The notes under the pieces: model-generated
Database searches by the model: none
Seen by the model: only the letters and a program-made list of their open reading frames with translations
Told to the model about the DNA's origin: nothing
Translations under genes and position numbers: made by a program
In this document: positions 24,592-33,798 of the stretch, piece by piece
How positions within the stretch are numbered: the stretch's first letter is position 1
Layout of the letters: every line of letters begins with the position of its first letter
Assembly: GCF_000016185.1 (NCBI RefSeq)
Contig: NC_011420.2
Coordinates: forward strand, 3,015,001-3,079,000
Direction: 5' to 3'
DNA: 64,000 bases
From: Rhodospirillum centenum SW
GTDB lineage: Bacteria; Pseudomonadota; Alphaproteobacteria; Azospirillales; Azospirillaceae

Positions 24592-25317
24592 ATGCGCACA
24601 CCCGTTCTTCTTGCCGCCGCCCTTCTCCTGTCGCTCGGCATCGCTGCCGGCGGCTATCTCGCCGGGACGCAGGTCGCCAGCATGCGGCTGGCCGACCGGG
24701 TGGTCAGCGTCAAGGGGCTGGCCGAGCGGGAGGTGCGGGCCGATCTGGCGATCTGGCCGCTGCGCTTCGTCGCCACCGGCAACGATCTGGCCGAGGTGCA
24801 GGCCAAGACCGCCCGCGACGAGGCCGCCGTCATGGCCTTCCTGGACCGCCACGCCATCCCGGCCGACGCCGTGGTCAGCCGCGGGCTGGACGTGGTGGAT
24901 CTGCTGGCGCAGCAGTACCGCCAGGGTCCGGTGGACAGCCGCTTCATCGTCACCCGCACGCTGACCGTCCGCACCGCCGACGTGGACACCGTGCTCAAGG
25001 CCAGCCAGGACCTGGCGGGCCTGCTGGACCAGGGCGTCGTGCTGGGCGGGGATTCGGGCGGCAACGGCCCCACCTTCGCCTTCACGAAGCTGAACGACAT
25101 CAAGGCCGCCATGATCGCGGAGGCGACGAAGAACGCCCGTGCCGCGGCCGAGCAGTTCGCCGCCGACAGCGGTGCGCGGCTGGGCGGCATCCGCCGCGCC
25201 AACCAGGGCGTCTTCCAGATCCTGGCCAGCAACGACGTGCCCGGCACCTTCGAGGGGCGCGAGGTTGACAAGACCGTGCGGGTCGTCTCCACCGTGGACT
25301 GGACCCTGGTGGACTGA
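24592..25317 (+). CDS. SIMPL-domain (DUF541) periplasmic protein
   Basis: The product is 241 aa. A signal peptide or anchor (LLAAALLLSLGIAAGGYLAG) precedes the SIMPL domain: VVSVKGLAEREVRADLAIWPLRF, an AEVQAKTARDE helix, then FAFTKLNDIKAAMIAEATKNARAAAEQFAADSG and the end VRVVSTVDWTLVD. SIMPL proteins are envelope proteins of unclear function, some linked to oxidative stress. The ATG at 24592 was chosen so the hydrophobic segment sits at the N-terminus. Confidence 0.8.
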   Translation: MRTPVLLAAALLLSLGIAAGGYLAGTQVASMRLADRVVSVKGLAEREVRADLAIWPLRFVATGNDLAEVQAKTARDEAAVMAFLDRHAIPADAVVSRGLDVVDLLAQQYRQGPVDSRFIVTRTLTVRTADVDTVLKASQDLAGLLDQGVVLGGDSGGNGPTFAFTKLNDIKAAMIAEATKNARAAAEQFAADSGARLGGIRRANQGVFQILASNDVPGTFEGREVDKTVRVVSTVDWTLVD

Positions 25318-25415
25318 TCCCCTGGCCGGCGGTGCGGGCGATGCCCATCTGGCCCGGGCGGGACGTCCCCCCGCCCGGGCTGCCCCGCCCTGCCGTTCCT
25401 GCCTGCCGTGAGAGC

Positions 25416-26579
25416 ATGTCCGTTCCGTCCGATCCCGGTTTCGCGCTCTACGTCCACTGGCCGTTCTGCGCCTCGAAATGCCCGTACTGCGACTTCAACT
25501 CCCATGTGCGGGAGGGGATCGACCAGGAGCGCTGGCGCGCGGCCCTGCTGCGCGAGCTGGACCATTTCGCGGCGCTGGCGCCGGGCCGGCGGCTGACCAG
25601 CGTCTTCTTCGGCGGCGGCACGCCGTCGCTGATGGCGCCGGCGACGGTGGAGGCTCTCCTGCGCCGGGCGGACGGGCACTGGGGCCTGCCGGCGGGGACC
25701 GAGGTGACGCTGGAGGCCAACCCGACCAGCGTGGAGGCCGGCCGCTTCCGCGACTTCCGCGCGGCCGGGGTGAACCGGGTGTCGCTGGGCATCCAGGCGC
25801 TGGACGACGCCGACCTGCGCCGGCTGGGCCGGCGGCATTCCGCAGCCGAGGCGCTGGGGGCGATCCGGCTGGCGCGGGCCGCCTTCGACCGTTTCAGCTT
25901 CGATCTGATCTATGCCCGCCCCGGCCAGACCGTCGCCGCCTGGAAGCAGGAGCTGGCCCGCGCCCTGGACGAGGCGGTGGGGCACCTGTCACTGTACCAG
26001 CTCACCATCGAGGAGGGGACGCAGTTCCACACGCTGCACGAACGCGGCGAGCTGGTGCTGCCCGACGAGGACACCCAGGGCGAGCTGTACGAGGAGACGC
26101 AGGCGCTGCTGGAGGCGGCCGGCCTGCCCGCCTACGAGGTGTCGAACCATGCCCGCCCCGGCGAGGAGAGCCGGCACAACCTGACCTACTGGCGCTACGG
26201 CGACTATGTCGGGGTCGGTCCCGGCGCGCACGGGCGCCTGACCCTGACGCAGGGCAAGGTCGGCACCCGCACCCACCGCGCCCCCGACATCTGGCTGGAG
26301 CGGGTGGAGCGGGACGGCACGGCGGCGAAGCCCTTCGAGCCGATCGGGCCGCAGGAGCGGCTGGTCGAACTGCTGATGATGGGGCTGCGCCTGCGCGAAG
26401 GCGTGCCGCTGGACCGGATCGCGGCGGAGTCCGGCCGGCCCGCGGCCCAGGCCCTGGACCCGGACAGGCTGGACGGGCTGCGGCGCCACGGGCTGCTGGA
26501 GACCGCGGACGGCCGCCTGCGCGCCACGGCGGAGGGGCGCACCCGGCTGAACGGCGTGCTGCGCGCGCTGCTGGCCTGA
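25416..26579 (+). CDS. hemW: HemW, radical SAM haem chaperone
   Basis: The product is 387 aa. ALYVHWPFCASKCPYCDFNSH carries the CxxxCxxC cluster motif in the HemW context. FFGGGTPSLM, EANPTSVEAGRFRDFRAAGVNRVSLGIQALDDADL and FDLIYARPGQT follow as expected. The protein binds haem and a 4Fe-4S cluster; it was long annotated as a coproporphyrinogen oxidase but lacks the extra Cys of HemN. It follows rph-rdgB in many alphaproteobacteria, as it nearly does here. Confidence 0.93.
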   Translation: MSVPSDPGFALYVHWPFCASKCPYCDFNSHVREGIDQERWRAALLRELDHFAALAPGRRLTSVFFGGGTPSLMAPATVEALLRRADGHWGLPAGTEVTLEANPTSVEAGRFRDFRAAGVNRVSLGIQALDDADLRRLGRRHSAAEALGAIRLARAAFDRFSFDLIYARPGQTVAAWKQELARALDEAVGHLSLYQLTIEEGTQFHTLHERGELVLPDEDTQGELYEETQALLEAAGLPAYEVSNHARPGEESRHNLTYWRYGDYVGVGPGAHGRLTLTQGKVGTRTHRAPDIWLERVERDGTAAKPFEPIGPQERLVELLMMGLRLREGVPLDRIAAESGRPAAQALDPDRLDGLRRHGLLETADGRLRATAEGRTRLNGVLRALLA

Positions 26580-26639
26580 CCCGGACGGCTTTCCCGACAG
26601 GACGCGGGGTCCGGGGATGTCCCGGCCCCCGCCCCTCCG

Positions 26640-29075
26640 TCAGTCGTAGAGCTGCTCGATCGTCTCCCGACACTGCTGCACGACCAGCGTCCGCTTGACC
26701 TTCATGGTCGGCGTCATCAGCCCGTTCTCGATCGTGAACGGGGTCGGCAGCAGGCGGAACTTGCGCACCCGCTCGATCGAGGAGAGCTGGCTGTTCGCCC
26801 GGTCCACCGCGGCGGAGATCAGCCGGCGGAAGCCGGCGTCGGCGCACAGGGTGGAAAGGTCCGGCGGCAGCCCGCGCCGCCGCGCCCACTCGGCCGCGAT
26901 CTCCGCATCGGGCACCAGCAGCGCCACGATGTAGGGCCGCTTGTCGCCGCAGACGACGGCCTGGGCGATCTCCGGCTCCAGCATCAGGCACCCCTCCACC
27001 CGGGCGGGCGAGATGTTGTCGCCGCCGGAGGTGACCAGGATGTCCTTCTTGCGGTCGGTGATGACGATGCGGCCGCGGCTGTCCAGGTGGCCCACGTCGC
27101 CCGTGTGCAGCCAGCCGTCGGCCAGCGCCCGCTCCGTCGAGGACGGATCCTGCCAGTAGCCCAGCATGACGTTGGGCCCGCGCGCCAGGATCTCCCCGTC
27201 CTCGGCGATGGTCACCTCGCAGCCCTTCACCGGCGGGCCGACCGTGTGGTGCGCCGTCATGCCGAAGCGGTTGACGCTGATCAGCGGCGCCGCCTCCGTC
27301 TGGCCGTAGCCTTGCAGCAGCGGGAAGCCCAGGGCGTGGAAGAACAGCCCCACGTCCGGGTTCAGCGCGGCCCCGCCGGAAACCAGCGCCTTGATCCGGC
27401 CGCCCAGCTTCTCCCGCACCTTGGCGCGGACCATGGTCTCCATCAGGTCGTCCACCGGCTGCTTCCAGACCGGCAGCGTGCCGCCGTTGCGGTAGCGTTC
27501 CTTGCCCAGCGCCAGCGCCAGATTGAACAGCCGTTCCTTGACGCCGCCCTGGCGCTCCACCTCGCGGGTGATGCGCTGCTGCACGACCTCCATCAGGCGG
27601 GGCACGACCAGCACGATGCTGGGCTTCACCTCGTTCAGGTTGGTGCCGATCTTCTCCACGCCTTCGACATAGGCGATCTCGGCCCCCAGGCTGATGGGGA
27701 AGAACTGGCCGCAGGAATGCTCGTAGGCATGCGACAGCGGCAGGCAGGAAAGAAAGACCTCCTCCTCCAGCCCGATCTCGGCCAGCACATGGTAGGCGCC
27801 GATGCAGTTCGCCAGCACCGCCCGGTGGCTCAGCATGACGCCCTTGGGCGCGCCGCCGGTGCCGGAGGTGTAGATGATGCAGGCCAGATCGTCCGGCCCG
27901 CCGTCCATGGCCAGCGCCACGGGATCGACCGGCGCCGGCCCGGCGGACGCTTCCGGCCCGGCGGCATCGGCCTCGCTCCCGGCGGCGGCCTCCGCCCGGG
28001 CCACGGCCATCCGTCCCGCCTCCGACAGGGGGGCGGCCAGCGGCATCGTCAGCGGATCGGCGTCGGTGTCCGCGGGGCCGTCCGTCTCCGCGCGGGCGCC
28101 GGGGTCCTCGGGCCAGTGCTCCCCCGTCGGGGGCTCCGCATCGGCATCGGCCGCGTCCTCCGGCGCCGTCCGGACCACGGTTACCGTGGCGGCCTGCGCC
28201 GCTGCGACCGGGGCGGCCTGCGCCGCCGTGACCGGGGCGGCCTGCGCCGCTGCGACCGTGGCGGCCTGCGCCGCCGGGGCCGTGGCGGCCTGCGCCGCCG
28301 CATCGGCCTGGGGCACGGCCTCGGGGTCCGTCCCGGCCGATGCGGCCTGTGCCGGTTCGTCGGGATCGGCCCGCATCCTCTCTTCCGGGTCGGCCTGCGC
28401 CAACTCGTCGGGATCGGCCTGCGCCATCTCTTCCGGGTCGGCCTGCGCCTCGGCGGCCGCCACGGCCTCGCGGGCGGCGGCGGGCGGGACGGTGGGGCGG
28501 GGATCGGCCATCGCCGCCTCCCCCTCCTCGTCGGGGCGGGCCAGCGGCCGGGCCAGCGGGCGCGGCCGGGCGGCGTCGGCGGCGGCCAGCATCTCCTCCC
28601 AGGGGACGAGATCCACCTGCGGCTCGTGCTGCACCTCGCTCCAGCCCAGCGCGACCAGGGTGCGGAAGCCGGGCACCTCCGCCGCGGCGGCATAGACACG
28701 GCGCATCAACTGCTGCCCGGAGACGATGGCGACCGTGCTGCCGCTGTTCTTCAGGACATGCACGTAGTCGGCCACGGAGATCGTCGTGTAGGCGGGCACC
28801 GTGACCGCGCCCAGCGACATGATCGCCAGATCGGCGATCAGCCATTCGGGCCGGTTCTCCGCCACCAGACAGACGCGGTCGCCCCGTCGCACGCCCAGGG
28901 CCGCCAGACCCCGCGCGGCGCGCACGACCTGGTCCGCCACCGATCTCCAGGACAACTGTTCCCATTGACCGTCACGCTTGACCCGCAGCATCGGTCTGTC
29001 GCCCATGCGCGCGGCCTGGTCGAAGAACATGGCGGGCAGCGTGGGCCATTGCTCAAAACGCGGTACGACCGGCAT
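26640..29075 (-). CDS. Long-chain acyl-CoA synthetase with large low-complexity insertion
   Basis: The product is 811 aa versus about 600 for relatives. The ATG at 29075 has AGGAG eight bases upstream. An N-terminal half-domain (WRSVADQVVRAARGLAALGV, AENRPEWLIADLAIMSLGAVTVPAYTT) is separated from the AMP-binding core IIYTSGTGGAPKGVMLSH by ~220 residues (about 168-391) of Ala/Asp/Pro/Gln repeats. The rest is typical: QGYGQTEAAPLIS, GWLHTGDVGHLD and TDRKKDILVTSGGDNISP. It would activate fatty acids with ATP and CoA. The insertion should loop out of the N-terminal lobe; whether activity is kept is unknown. Confidence 0.85.
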   Translation of the reverse strand: MPVVPRFEQWPTLPAMFFDQAARMGDRPMLRVKRDGQWEQLSWRSVADQVVRAARGLAALGVRRGDRVCLVAENRPEWLIADLAIMSLGAVTVPAYTTISVADYVHVLKNSGSTVAIVSGQQLMRRVYAAAAEVPGFRTLVALGWSEVQHEPQVDLVPWEEMLAAADAARPRPLARPLARPDEEGEAAMADPRPTVPPAAAREAVAAAEAQADPEEMAQADPDELAQADPEERMRADPDEPAQAASAGTDPEAVPQADAAAQAATAPAAQAATVAAAQAAPVTAAQAAPVAAAQAATVTVVRTAPEDAADADAEPPTGEHWPEDPGARAETDGPADTDADPLTMPLAAPLSEAGRMAVARAEAAAGSEADAAGPEASAGPAPVDPVALAMDGGPDDLACIIYTSGTGGAPKGVMLSHRAVLANCIGAYHVLAEIGLEEEVFLSCLPLSHAYEHSCGQFFPISLGAEIAYVEGVEKIGTNLNEVKPSIVLVVPRLMEVVQQRITREVERQGGVKERLFNLALALGKERYRNGGTLPVWKQPVDDLMETMVRAKVREKLGGRIKALVSGGAALNPDVGLFFHALGFPLLQGYGQTEAAPLISVNRFGMTAHHTVGPPVKGCEVTIAEDGEILARGPNVMLGYWQDPSSTERALADGWLHTGDVGHLDSRGRIVITDRKKDILVTSGGDNISPARVEGCLMLEPEIAQAVVCGDKRPYIVALLVPDAEIAAEWARRRGLPPDLSTLCADAGFRRLISAAVDRANSQLSSIERVRKFRLLPTPFTIENGLMTPTMKVKRTLVVQQCRETIEQLYD
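27902..28574 (-). repeat. Low-complexity repeat block inside the acyl-CoA synthetase gene
   Basis: Two imperfect repeat types are visible in the protein: AQADPDEL/AQADPEER units and AAQAATVA/AAQAAPVT units of eight residues (24 bp), e.g. cggcctgcgccgctgcgacc repeated around 28190-28290. The reading frame is kept throughout. Such a block suggests growth by replication slippage. Confidence 0.8.
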
Positions 29076-29337
29076 GCGGTTCACTCCTGGCGGATTCTCT
29101 CCATCCTTCGGCGTCACTCTTCTGCCGGAACAGCCGGGCGCCTTTCGAGGTGCCGTAAAATGCCGTTCTCAACTCCGCCGGGCAAGTGTCGGATCGGTCG
29201 TTTGGAGTAGGCGGGCTTCCGTGTCACCGCTAGAATTGCCGCACCCCGCCCAGCGGGCGGGCCCCAATACAGGTGCATTGCAGCAAAGGTCGTTCATGAA
29301 CACTGTTCCTGTACATGCCCGGTCGCCTATACATGCC

Positions 29338-29769
29338 ATGGCGCGGTGCATGATGCGGCGCCCTGTCCGGATACTGTCCGGCCTTGCCGGGGCCGCGCTG
29401 CTGCTGGCGCCGGCCGTGGCCGCGGCGGACGGAAGCTGCGCCGCCCTGTCCTGCGCCATCGGCAAGCGCGCCTGGGCGCATATCGACGCCCGCCACTGCC
29501 GCACCTGCGACAGCCTGACCCCGAAGAACAGCGAGTTCACGGGCGCCTACTGCGGCGGGGCGGAGGACGCGCTGGAACTCTGCCGGGCGGTGCTGGCGGC
29601 CGCGGACTGCACCGCCGCCACCCAGCGCAACGGCCGCATTGCCGCCACCGCCACCCTGGACCGGGTGGCCGGCAAGCTGCGCCGCGGCTGCACCGACACG
29701 CGCCGGGCCACGGTGATCCTGGAAAAGGACGGGCGCACCGTCGTCACCCAGTTCCCGGGCGATCCCTGA
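29338..29769 (+). CDS. Secreted cysteine-rich protein, unknown
   Basis: The product is 143 aa. A signal peptide (ILSGLAGAALLLAPAVAAAD) is followed by a domain with eight Cys: GSCAALSC, HCRTC, AYCGG, ELCRA, ADCTA and GCTDT. These probably form four disulphides in the periplasm. The C-terminus reads TRRATVILEKDGRTVVTQFPGDP. No family is recognised. ATG at 29296 or 29350 are alternative starts. The next gene begins 53 bp later on the same strand. Confidence 0.55.
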   Translation: MARCMMRRPVRILSGLAGAALLLAPAVAAADGSCAALSCAIGKRAWAHIDARHCRTCDSLTPKNSEFTGAYCGGAEDALELCRAVLAAADCTAATQRNGRIAATATLDRVAGKLRRGCTDTRRATVILEKDGRTVVTQFPGDP

Positions 29770-29822
29770 GCGGACACCGGACCATCGACGGGCGGAAGAG
29801 GGCGCGGAAAAGGAGACGGAGC

Positions 29823-30176
29823 ATGGGTGCGCGCGGTGTGTGCCAGACGGATGCGGACGGGACCCCGGTGCCGGAGGCGGGGGAGATCTGGCTCCCCACC
29901 CCGGTCTGGTCGGACCTCTACGACCGGGTGACGGATGATCCCCGCCTGCCGCTGCTGCGCCGCATCTGGCAGGACCAGTGGGGGCCGGAGGGCGATGTCC
30001 GGATCGACCCGGACGACCTGCCCGCCCTGCGCGCGGAGGCGGCGGCCCTGCTGGCCGCTCTCGCGTCCGCGCCGGCCGGCGGAGCGGGGGAGGGCACGGA
30101 TTTCCTGCGGGCGCTGGACGGCTTCGCCGCGGATGCGGCGGCGGCCGGGCGCGGTCTGCTGTTCGTGGCCGACTGA
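29823..30176 (+). CDS. Hypothetical protein
   Basis: The product is 117 aa, starting at the ATG at 29823 with GGAGACGGAGC upstream. It is acidic and soluble, with GEIWLPTPVWSDLYDRVTDDPRLPLLRRIWQDQWGPEGDVRIDPDDLPALRAEAAALLAAL as the ordered part. No signal peptide, no membrane helix and no recognised family. Its 3' end faces the patatin-like gene, 15 bp away on the opposite strand. Confidence 0.5.
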   Translation: MGARGVCQTDADGTPVPEAGEIWLPTPVWSDLYDRVTDDPRLPLLRRIWQDQWGPEGDVRIDPDDLPALRAEAAALLAALASAPAGGAGEGTDFLRALDGFAADAAAAGRGLLFVAD

Positions 30177-30191
30177 GGCCCGGAGGCGGCC

Positions 30192-32594
30192 TCAGGCTCC
30201 CGCCGCCGCCGCGGCCGCCACCCAGCTTTCCGCCAGGGCCAGGACCCGGCGGCCCAGGCGGCAGCGCTCGCCCTCCAGCACGGCGCGGAAGGCGCGGTGC
30301 TTGGCGGCGGCGACCGTGCCCGCGTCCAGCACGCCCGGCCCGGCGGCGTCGGCCAGCAGGTCGATGGCCCGCTCCGCCGCGTGCAGCCGGCCCAGCAGGT
30401 AGTCGTGCTCGCGGTCATGGCGGCTGAAGAAGGCGCCGAAGCTGTTCAGCCGCGCCCCCTGGAGCCGCAGCGGCGCCCCGGCGGCCCGCAGCAGGCGGGC
30501 GTCGGGCGGGCCGATGCGGTCCACCTTGATCTCGTGGAACTCCTCCAGCTCCCGCCAGCCGCTGGTGGCGAAGGCCAGCACGTCCCAGAAGGCGAAGCCG
30601 ACATAGGCGGTGAACAGTTCCGCCCGCGCCGCCGCGCCCAGATAGTTCAGGCCCATCAGGCAGAACAGCTCGTCCGTCCGGCGCGACTGCCCCTCCAGGT
30701 CCAGCGCCACGGCGACCGCCCGCAGCACCCGGTCCAGCAGGTCCGGGTCCGGCGGGCCGTTGGCGGCGACCACGGCGCGGGCGGCCAGCGCCCGCTCCTC
30801 CGGCCCCAGGGGCAGGCCCTCGGCCAGGACGTGCAGCCCCTCCAGCGTGCCGTACAGGGCGGACTTCAGCTCGTCCAGGTCCTGCGGGCGGGTCTCGGCG
30901 AAGCCGCCGTCCCCCGCCAGCCCGTACAGCCGGTTGACCTCGCGCACGACGAAGCGCAGCCGGCGCCGCCGGAACTCCACGTCGAAGTCGCGCAGGAACC
31001 CGACCCAGGGCGGCTCCGCCCCGGCGGCATCGCTTCCGCCTCCCGTTGCATCTGCGGTGATGCCGCGGGACGCGGCCCAGGCGTCCAGCGCCCGGCGCAG
31101 CCGCGGCACCGCCTCCCCGTCCGGGTCCAGCCCGGCCAGCCGGGCCAGCAGGGCGGCCAGCCCGTCCAGCACGCGGCCGATCTTCAGGCGCAGATAGGCC
31201 TCGTAGGCGAAGCCGGCATCGGCCGCGGCCAGACTGCCGGCCGCATCGCGCCAGCCGCGCATCTGCGCATAGGTCGGGGCCTCCGGCGGGGTGCCGCCCA
31301 GCACCCGCGCCACCAGCGCCTCCACCCGCGGCCGCGCGCCCTCCAGCACGCCGCGCAGCCGCGCCACCCGCGCGTTGCGCTCGGCGATGGCGGCCAGCTC
31401 GTCGCGCACCGGCTCGTTGCGGGGAATGTCGGACAGCGCTCCCTTGAGGGTGCGGAAGAAGCCCGGCGGCGCGCGCCGGCCGTTGTCGCCCGGCGGGGCC
31501 GGGTTGGGATCGACATAGACGATGCGGCGGTCCACCTCGCGGAAGGCCGGCCGGCCGGCGATGGCCGCCAGCGCCGCCGCGAAGGGCTTGTTGTTCAGCA
31601 CGCTGCCGTCGATCAGGCTGGCCTGGGCGGGATCGCCGCCGGCCTCCGGGGCGGGGAAGCACACCTCCAGGAAGCGGGCACGGGCCGGCCAGTCCAGCCC
31701 CGCCGCCGCCAGCACGCGGTCGAGCTGGGCAAGCTGCGCCGGCGGGAAGGCGCCGGGGAACGACGCCGTGGCGCGGGCGGCGAAGGCCAGACCCGGCACG
31801 CTGTCCAGGTCGAAGTCCGTGATCCCCTCGCCCTCGGCCGGGCGGCGGTACTCGAAACGGAACAGCCGGCGGTGCTCGCGCTCCTCGATCAGCGGCGGAT
31901 CGTGCGCCGCGATGATCTGGCGGAAGCCGTGGAAGTCCGTCACCGTCACGATCAGCGACAGCGGCATCCCCGGCGGCAGCAGCGAGGCCGCGGGCGTGGC
32001 CGGCACCCCCATGGCGCAGGCGGCCTCCAGCAGCATCTCCAGCAGCCGGTCGCCGCTGAAGGGCGGCTGGAACCAGCGCGAGCGGACGAACAGCGACAGC
32101 TTGCCCCGCGCCTCCGCGTCCGGCGCGAGGCTGCGGGAGCGGCCCAGGGCCAGCCAGAGCAGGGGCCGCAGGAACCACTTGCTCCAGGCCCGCGCCCGCC
32201 GGTCGGGGGCCAGCAGGCGGGTGACGTCGGCATTCTCCAGCCAGAGGTCGGTCAGCGGGTCCAGCGGCAGGTCGTGCGCCAGCCCGCGGGCCAGGAAGAC
32301 GCCGTTGATGCCGCCGGCGCTGGACCCGGCCACGGCATCCACCACCACCCGCAGGTCCAGCCGCCGGCCGATCCGCTCCAGCAGGTCCAGATAGACCGCC
32401 CCGCTGCCGGCCGGCGGGCCGATGCTGGCGGTGCTGCCGTCGCCGGGGGCGTCGCCGGTGCCGTCGCCGGGGGCGTGGCGGCGCTGCGAGGCCTTGACCA
32501 GGGTCAGCAGTTCCTTGGTCACCCCGTGCATGTAGACGGCCAGACTGACCCCGCCGTAGCAGACCAGCGCGATGCGGAGTTCCTTCTCCTTCAC
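30192..32594 (-). CDS. Patatin-like phospholipase with long C-terminal region
   Basis: The product is 800 aa. The patatin domain is at the N-terminus: LVCYGGVSLAVYMHGVTKEL (oxyanion hole), AGSSAGGINGVFLARGL with the nucleophile Ser in GSSAGG, and SLIDGSVLNNKPFAAAL with the catalytic Asp in DGS. The remaining ~430 residues are helical, resembling the bacterial patatin-related class with a DUF3376-type C-terminus. It would cleave membrane lipid acyl esters; the substrate and location are unknown. No signal peptide is present. Confidence 0.8.
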   Translation of the reverse strand: MKEKELRIALVCYGGVSLAVYMHGVTKELLTLVKASQRRHAPGDGTGDAPGDGSTASIGPPAGSGAVYLDLLERIGRRLDLRVVVDAVAGSSAGGINGVFLARGLAHDLPLDPLTDLWLENADVTRLLAPDRRARAWSKWFLRPLLWLALGRSRSLAPDAEARGKLSLFVRSRWFQPPFSGDRLLEMLLEAACAMGVPATPAASLLPPGMPLSLIVTVTDFHGFRQIIAAHDPPLIEEREHRRLFRFEYRRPAEGEGITDFDLDSVPGLAFAARATASFPGAFPPAQLAQLDRVLAAAGLDWPARARFLEVCFPAPEAGGDPAQASLIDGSVLNNKPFAAALAAIAGRPAFREVDRRIVYVDPNPAPPGDNGRRAPPGFFRTLKGALSDIPRNEPVRDELAAIAERNARVARLRGVLEGARPRVEALVARVLGGTPPEAPTYAQMRGWRDAAGSLAAADAGFAYEAYLRLKIGRVLDGLAALLARLAGLDPDGEAVPRLRRALDAWAASRGITADATGGGSDAAGAEPPWVGFLRDFDVEFRRRRLRFVVREVNRLYGLAGDGGFAETRPQDLDELKSALYGTLEGLHVLAEGLPLGPEERALAARAVVAANGPPDPDLLDRVLRAVAVALDLEGQSRRTDELFCLMGLNYLGAAARAELFTAYVGFAFWDVLAFATSGWRELEEFHEIKVDRIGPPDARLLRAAGAPLRLQGARLNSFGAFFSRHDREHDYLLGRLHAAERAIDLLADAAGPGVLDAGTVAAAKHRAFRAVLEGERCRLGRRVLALAESWVAAAAAAGA

Positions 32595-32807
32595 GCGACA
32601 CCCCCCGACAGGCCCGGCCCAGACACTTCCCGCCAGCCAGTGTCGGGTGCCCCCGCAACGCCGTCAACGGCGGCGCCGGACGGAAGCGGAGCGCAGGTTC
32701 CGGGTGGGCCGGGGCCGCCGCCGGGATCATCCTGCCGTTCCAGGCCCCACCCCAGGCCCCCATCCCAGGCCCCCATCCCAGGGAGGACCCCGCCCGTGCC
32801 CTGCGCT

Positions 32808-33791
32808 ATGATCGACCGCCCGCAGCCCGTTTCCCGGTCCCGCATGATCCCTGCCGCCGACCTCCCCTTCGCCGGGTCCCCGCTCGCCGCGCCGGTCCCG
32901 GAGGACGATCCGGCCGCCGACCGGCTGGTCGCCGCCGCCATCGAGCGGCTGGCGCGGGACTGGCAGGCGCCGCCCGACCTGGACGCGCTGGCCGCGGAAG
33001 CGGGGATGAGCCCGGGGCACTTCCAGCGGGTCTTCAAGCGCCGGGCCGGCATCAGCCCCAAGCGCTTCGCCCAGTTCGTGACGCTGGGCCATGCCCGCCG
33101 GCTGCTGCGCGAAGGGGCGGCGGGCGGGCTGCTGGGGGCGTCCCTGGATCTCGGTCTGTCCGGCCCGTCGCGGCTGCACGACCTGTTCGTCGTGGCCGAG
33201 GCCGCCACTCCCGGCGAGTACAAGGCGGGCGGGGCCGGCGTGGCGATCCGCTACGGCTTCCACGACGGCCCGCTGGGCCGGGTGCTGCTGGCGGCCACGG
33301 GCCGTGGCCTCTGCTTCCTGGGCTTCGTCCCGGAGGGGGAGGAGGCGCGCGGCCTGGCCGAACTGCGGCAGGACTGGCCGGGGGCTTCGCTCACGGAGGA
33401 CCCGGCCGCCACCGCCCCGGCCGCGGCGGCCATCTTCGGTCCCGTCCACGATGGCGGCCTTGATGGCGGCCGCCCCGATGGCGGCGGCCGCGCCGGCGGA
33501 CCGCTGACGCTGCATCTGCGCGGCACGAACTTCCAGATCAAGGTCTGGCAGGCGCTGCTGGAAATCCCCTTCGGCCGGGTCGCCACCTATGCCGACGTGG
33601 CCCGCAGCATCGGCCACCCGACCTCCGCCCGCGCCGTCGGCAATGCGGTGGGGGCGAACCGGGTGTCCTTCCTGATCCCCTGCCACCGGGTGATCCGCGG
33701 CACCGGCGTGCTGGACAACTATCGCTGGGGTCCCGTGACGAAGCGCGCCCTGCTGGCCTGGGAGGGGGCGACGACGGCGACGGGCCGGTAG
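32808..33791 (+). CDS. Ada-like: AraC HTH fused to O6-methylguanine-DNA methyltransferase
   Basis: The product is 327 aa. An AraC-type HTH (DLDALAAEAGMSPGHFQRVFKRRAGISPKRFAQFV) is followed by a linker, a methyltransferase N-domain and the core FQIKVWQALLEIPFGRVATYADVARSIG...IPCHRVIRGTGVLDNYRWG, where the Cys of PCHRV accepts the alkyl group. The Cys-rich N-terminal phosphotriester-repair domain of E. coli Ada is missing. So it repairs O6-alkylguanine but may sense damage differently. ATG at 32844 is an alternative start. Confidence 0.85.
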   Translation: MIDRPQPVSRSRMIPAADLPFAGSPLAAPVPEDDPAADRLVAAAIERLARDWQAPPDLDALAAEAGMSPGHFQRVFKRRAGISPKRFAQFVTLGHARRLLREGAAGGLLGASLDLGLSGPSRLHDLFVVAEAATPGEYKAGGAGVAIRYGFHDGPLGRVLLAATGRGLCFLGFVPEGEEARGLAELRQDWPGASLTEDPAATAPAAAAIFGPVHDGGLDGGRPDGGGRAGGPLTLHLRGTNFQIKVWQALLEIPFGRVATYADVARSIGHPTSARAVGNAVGANRVSFLIPCHRVIRGTGVLDNYRWGPVTKRALLAWEGATTATGR

Positions 33792-33798
33792 GGGCCTA

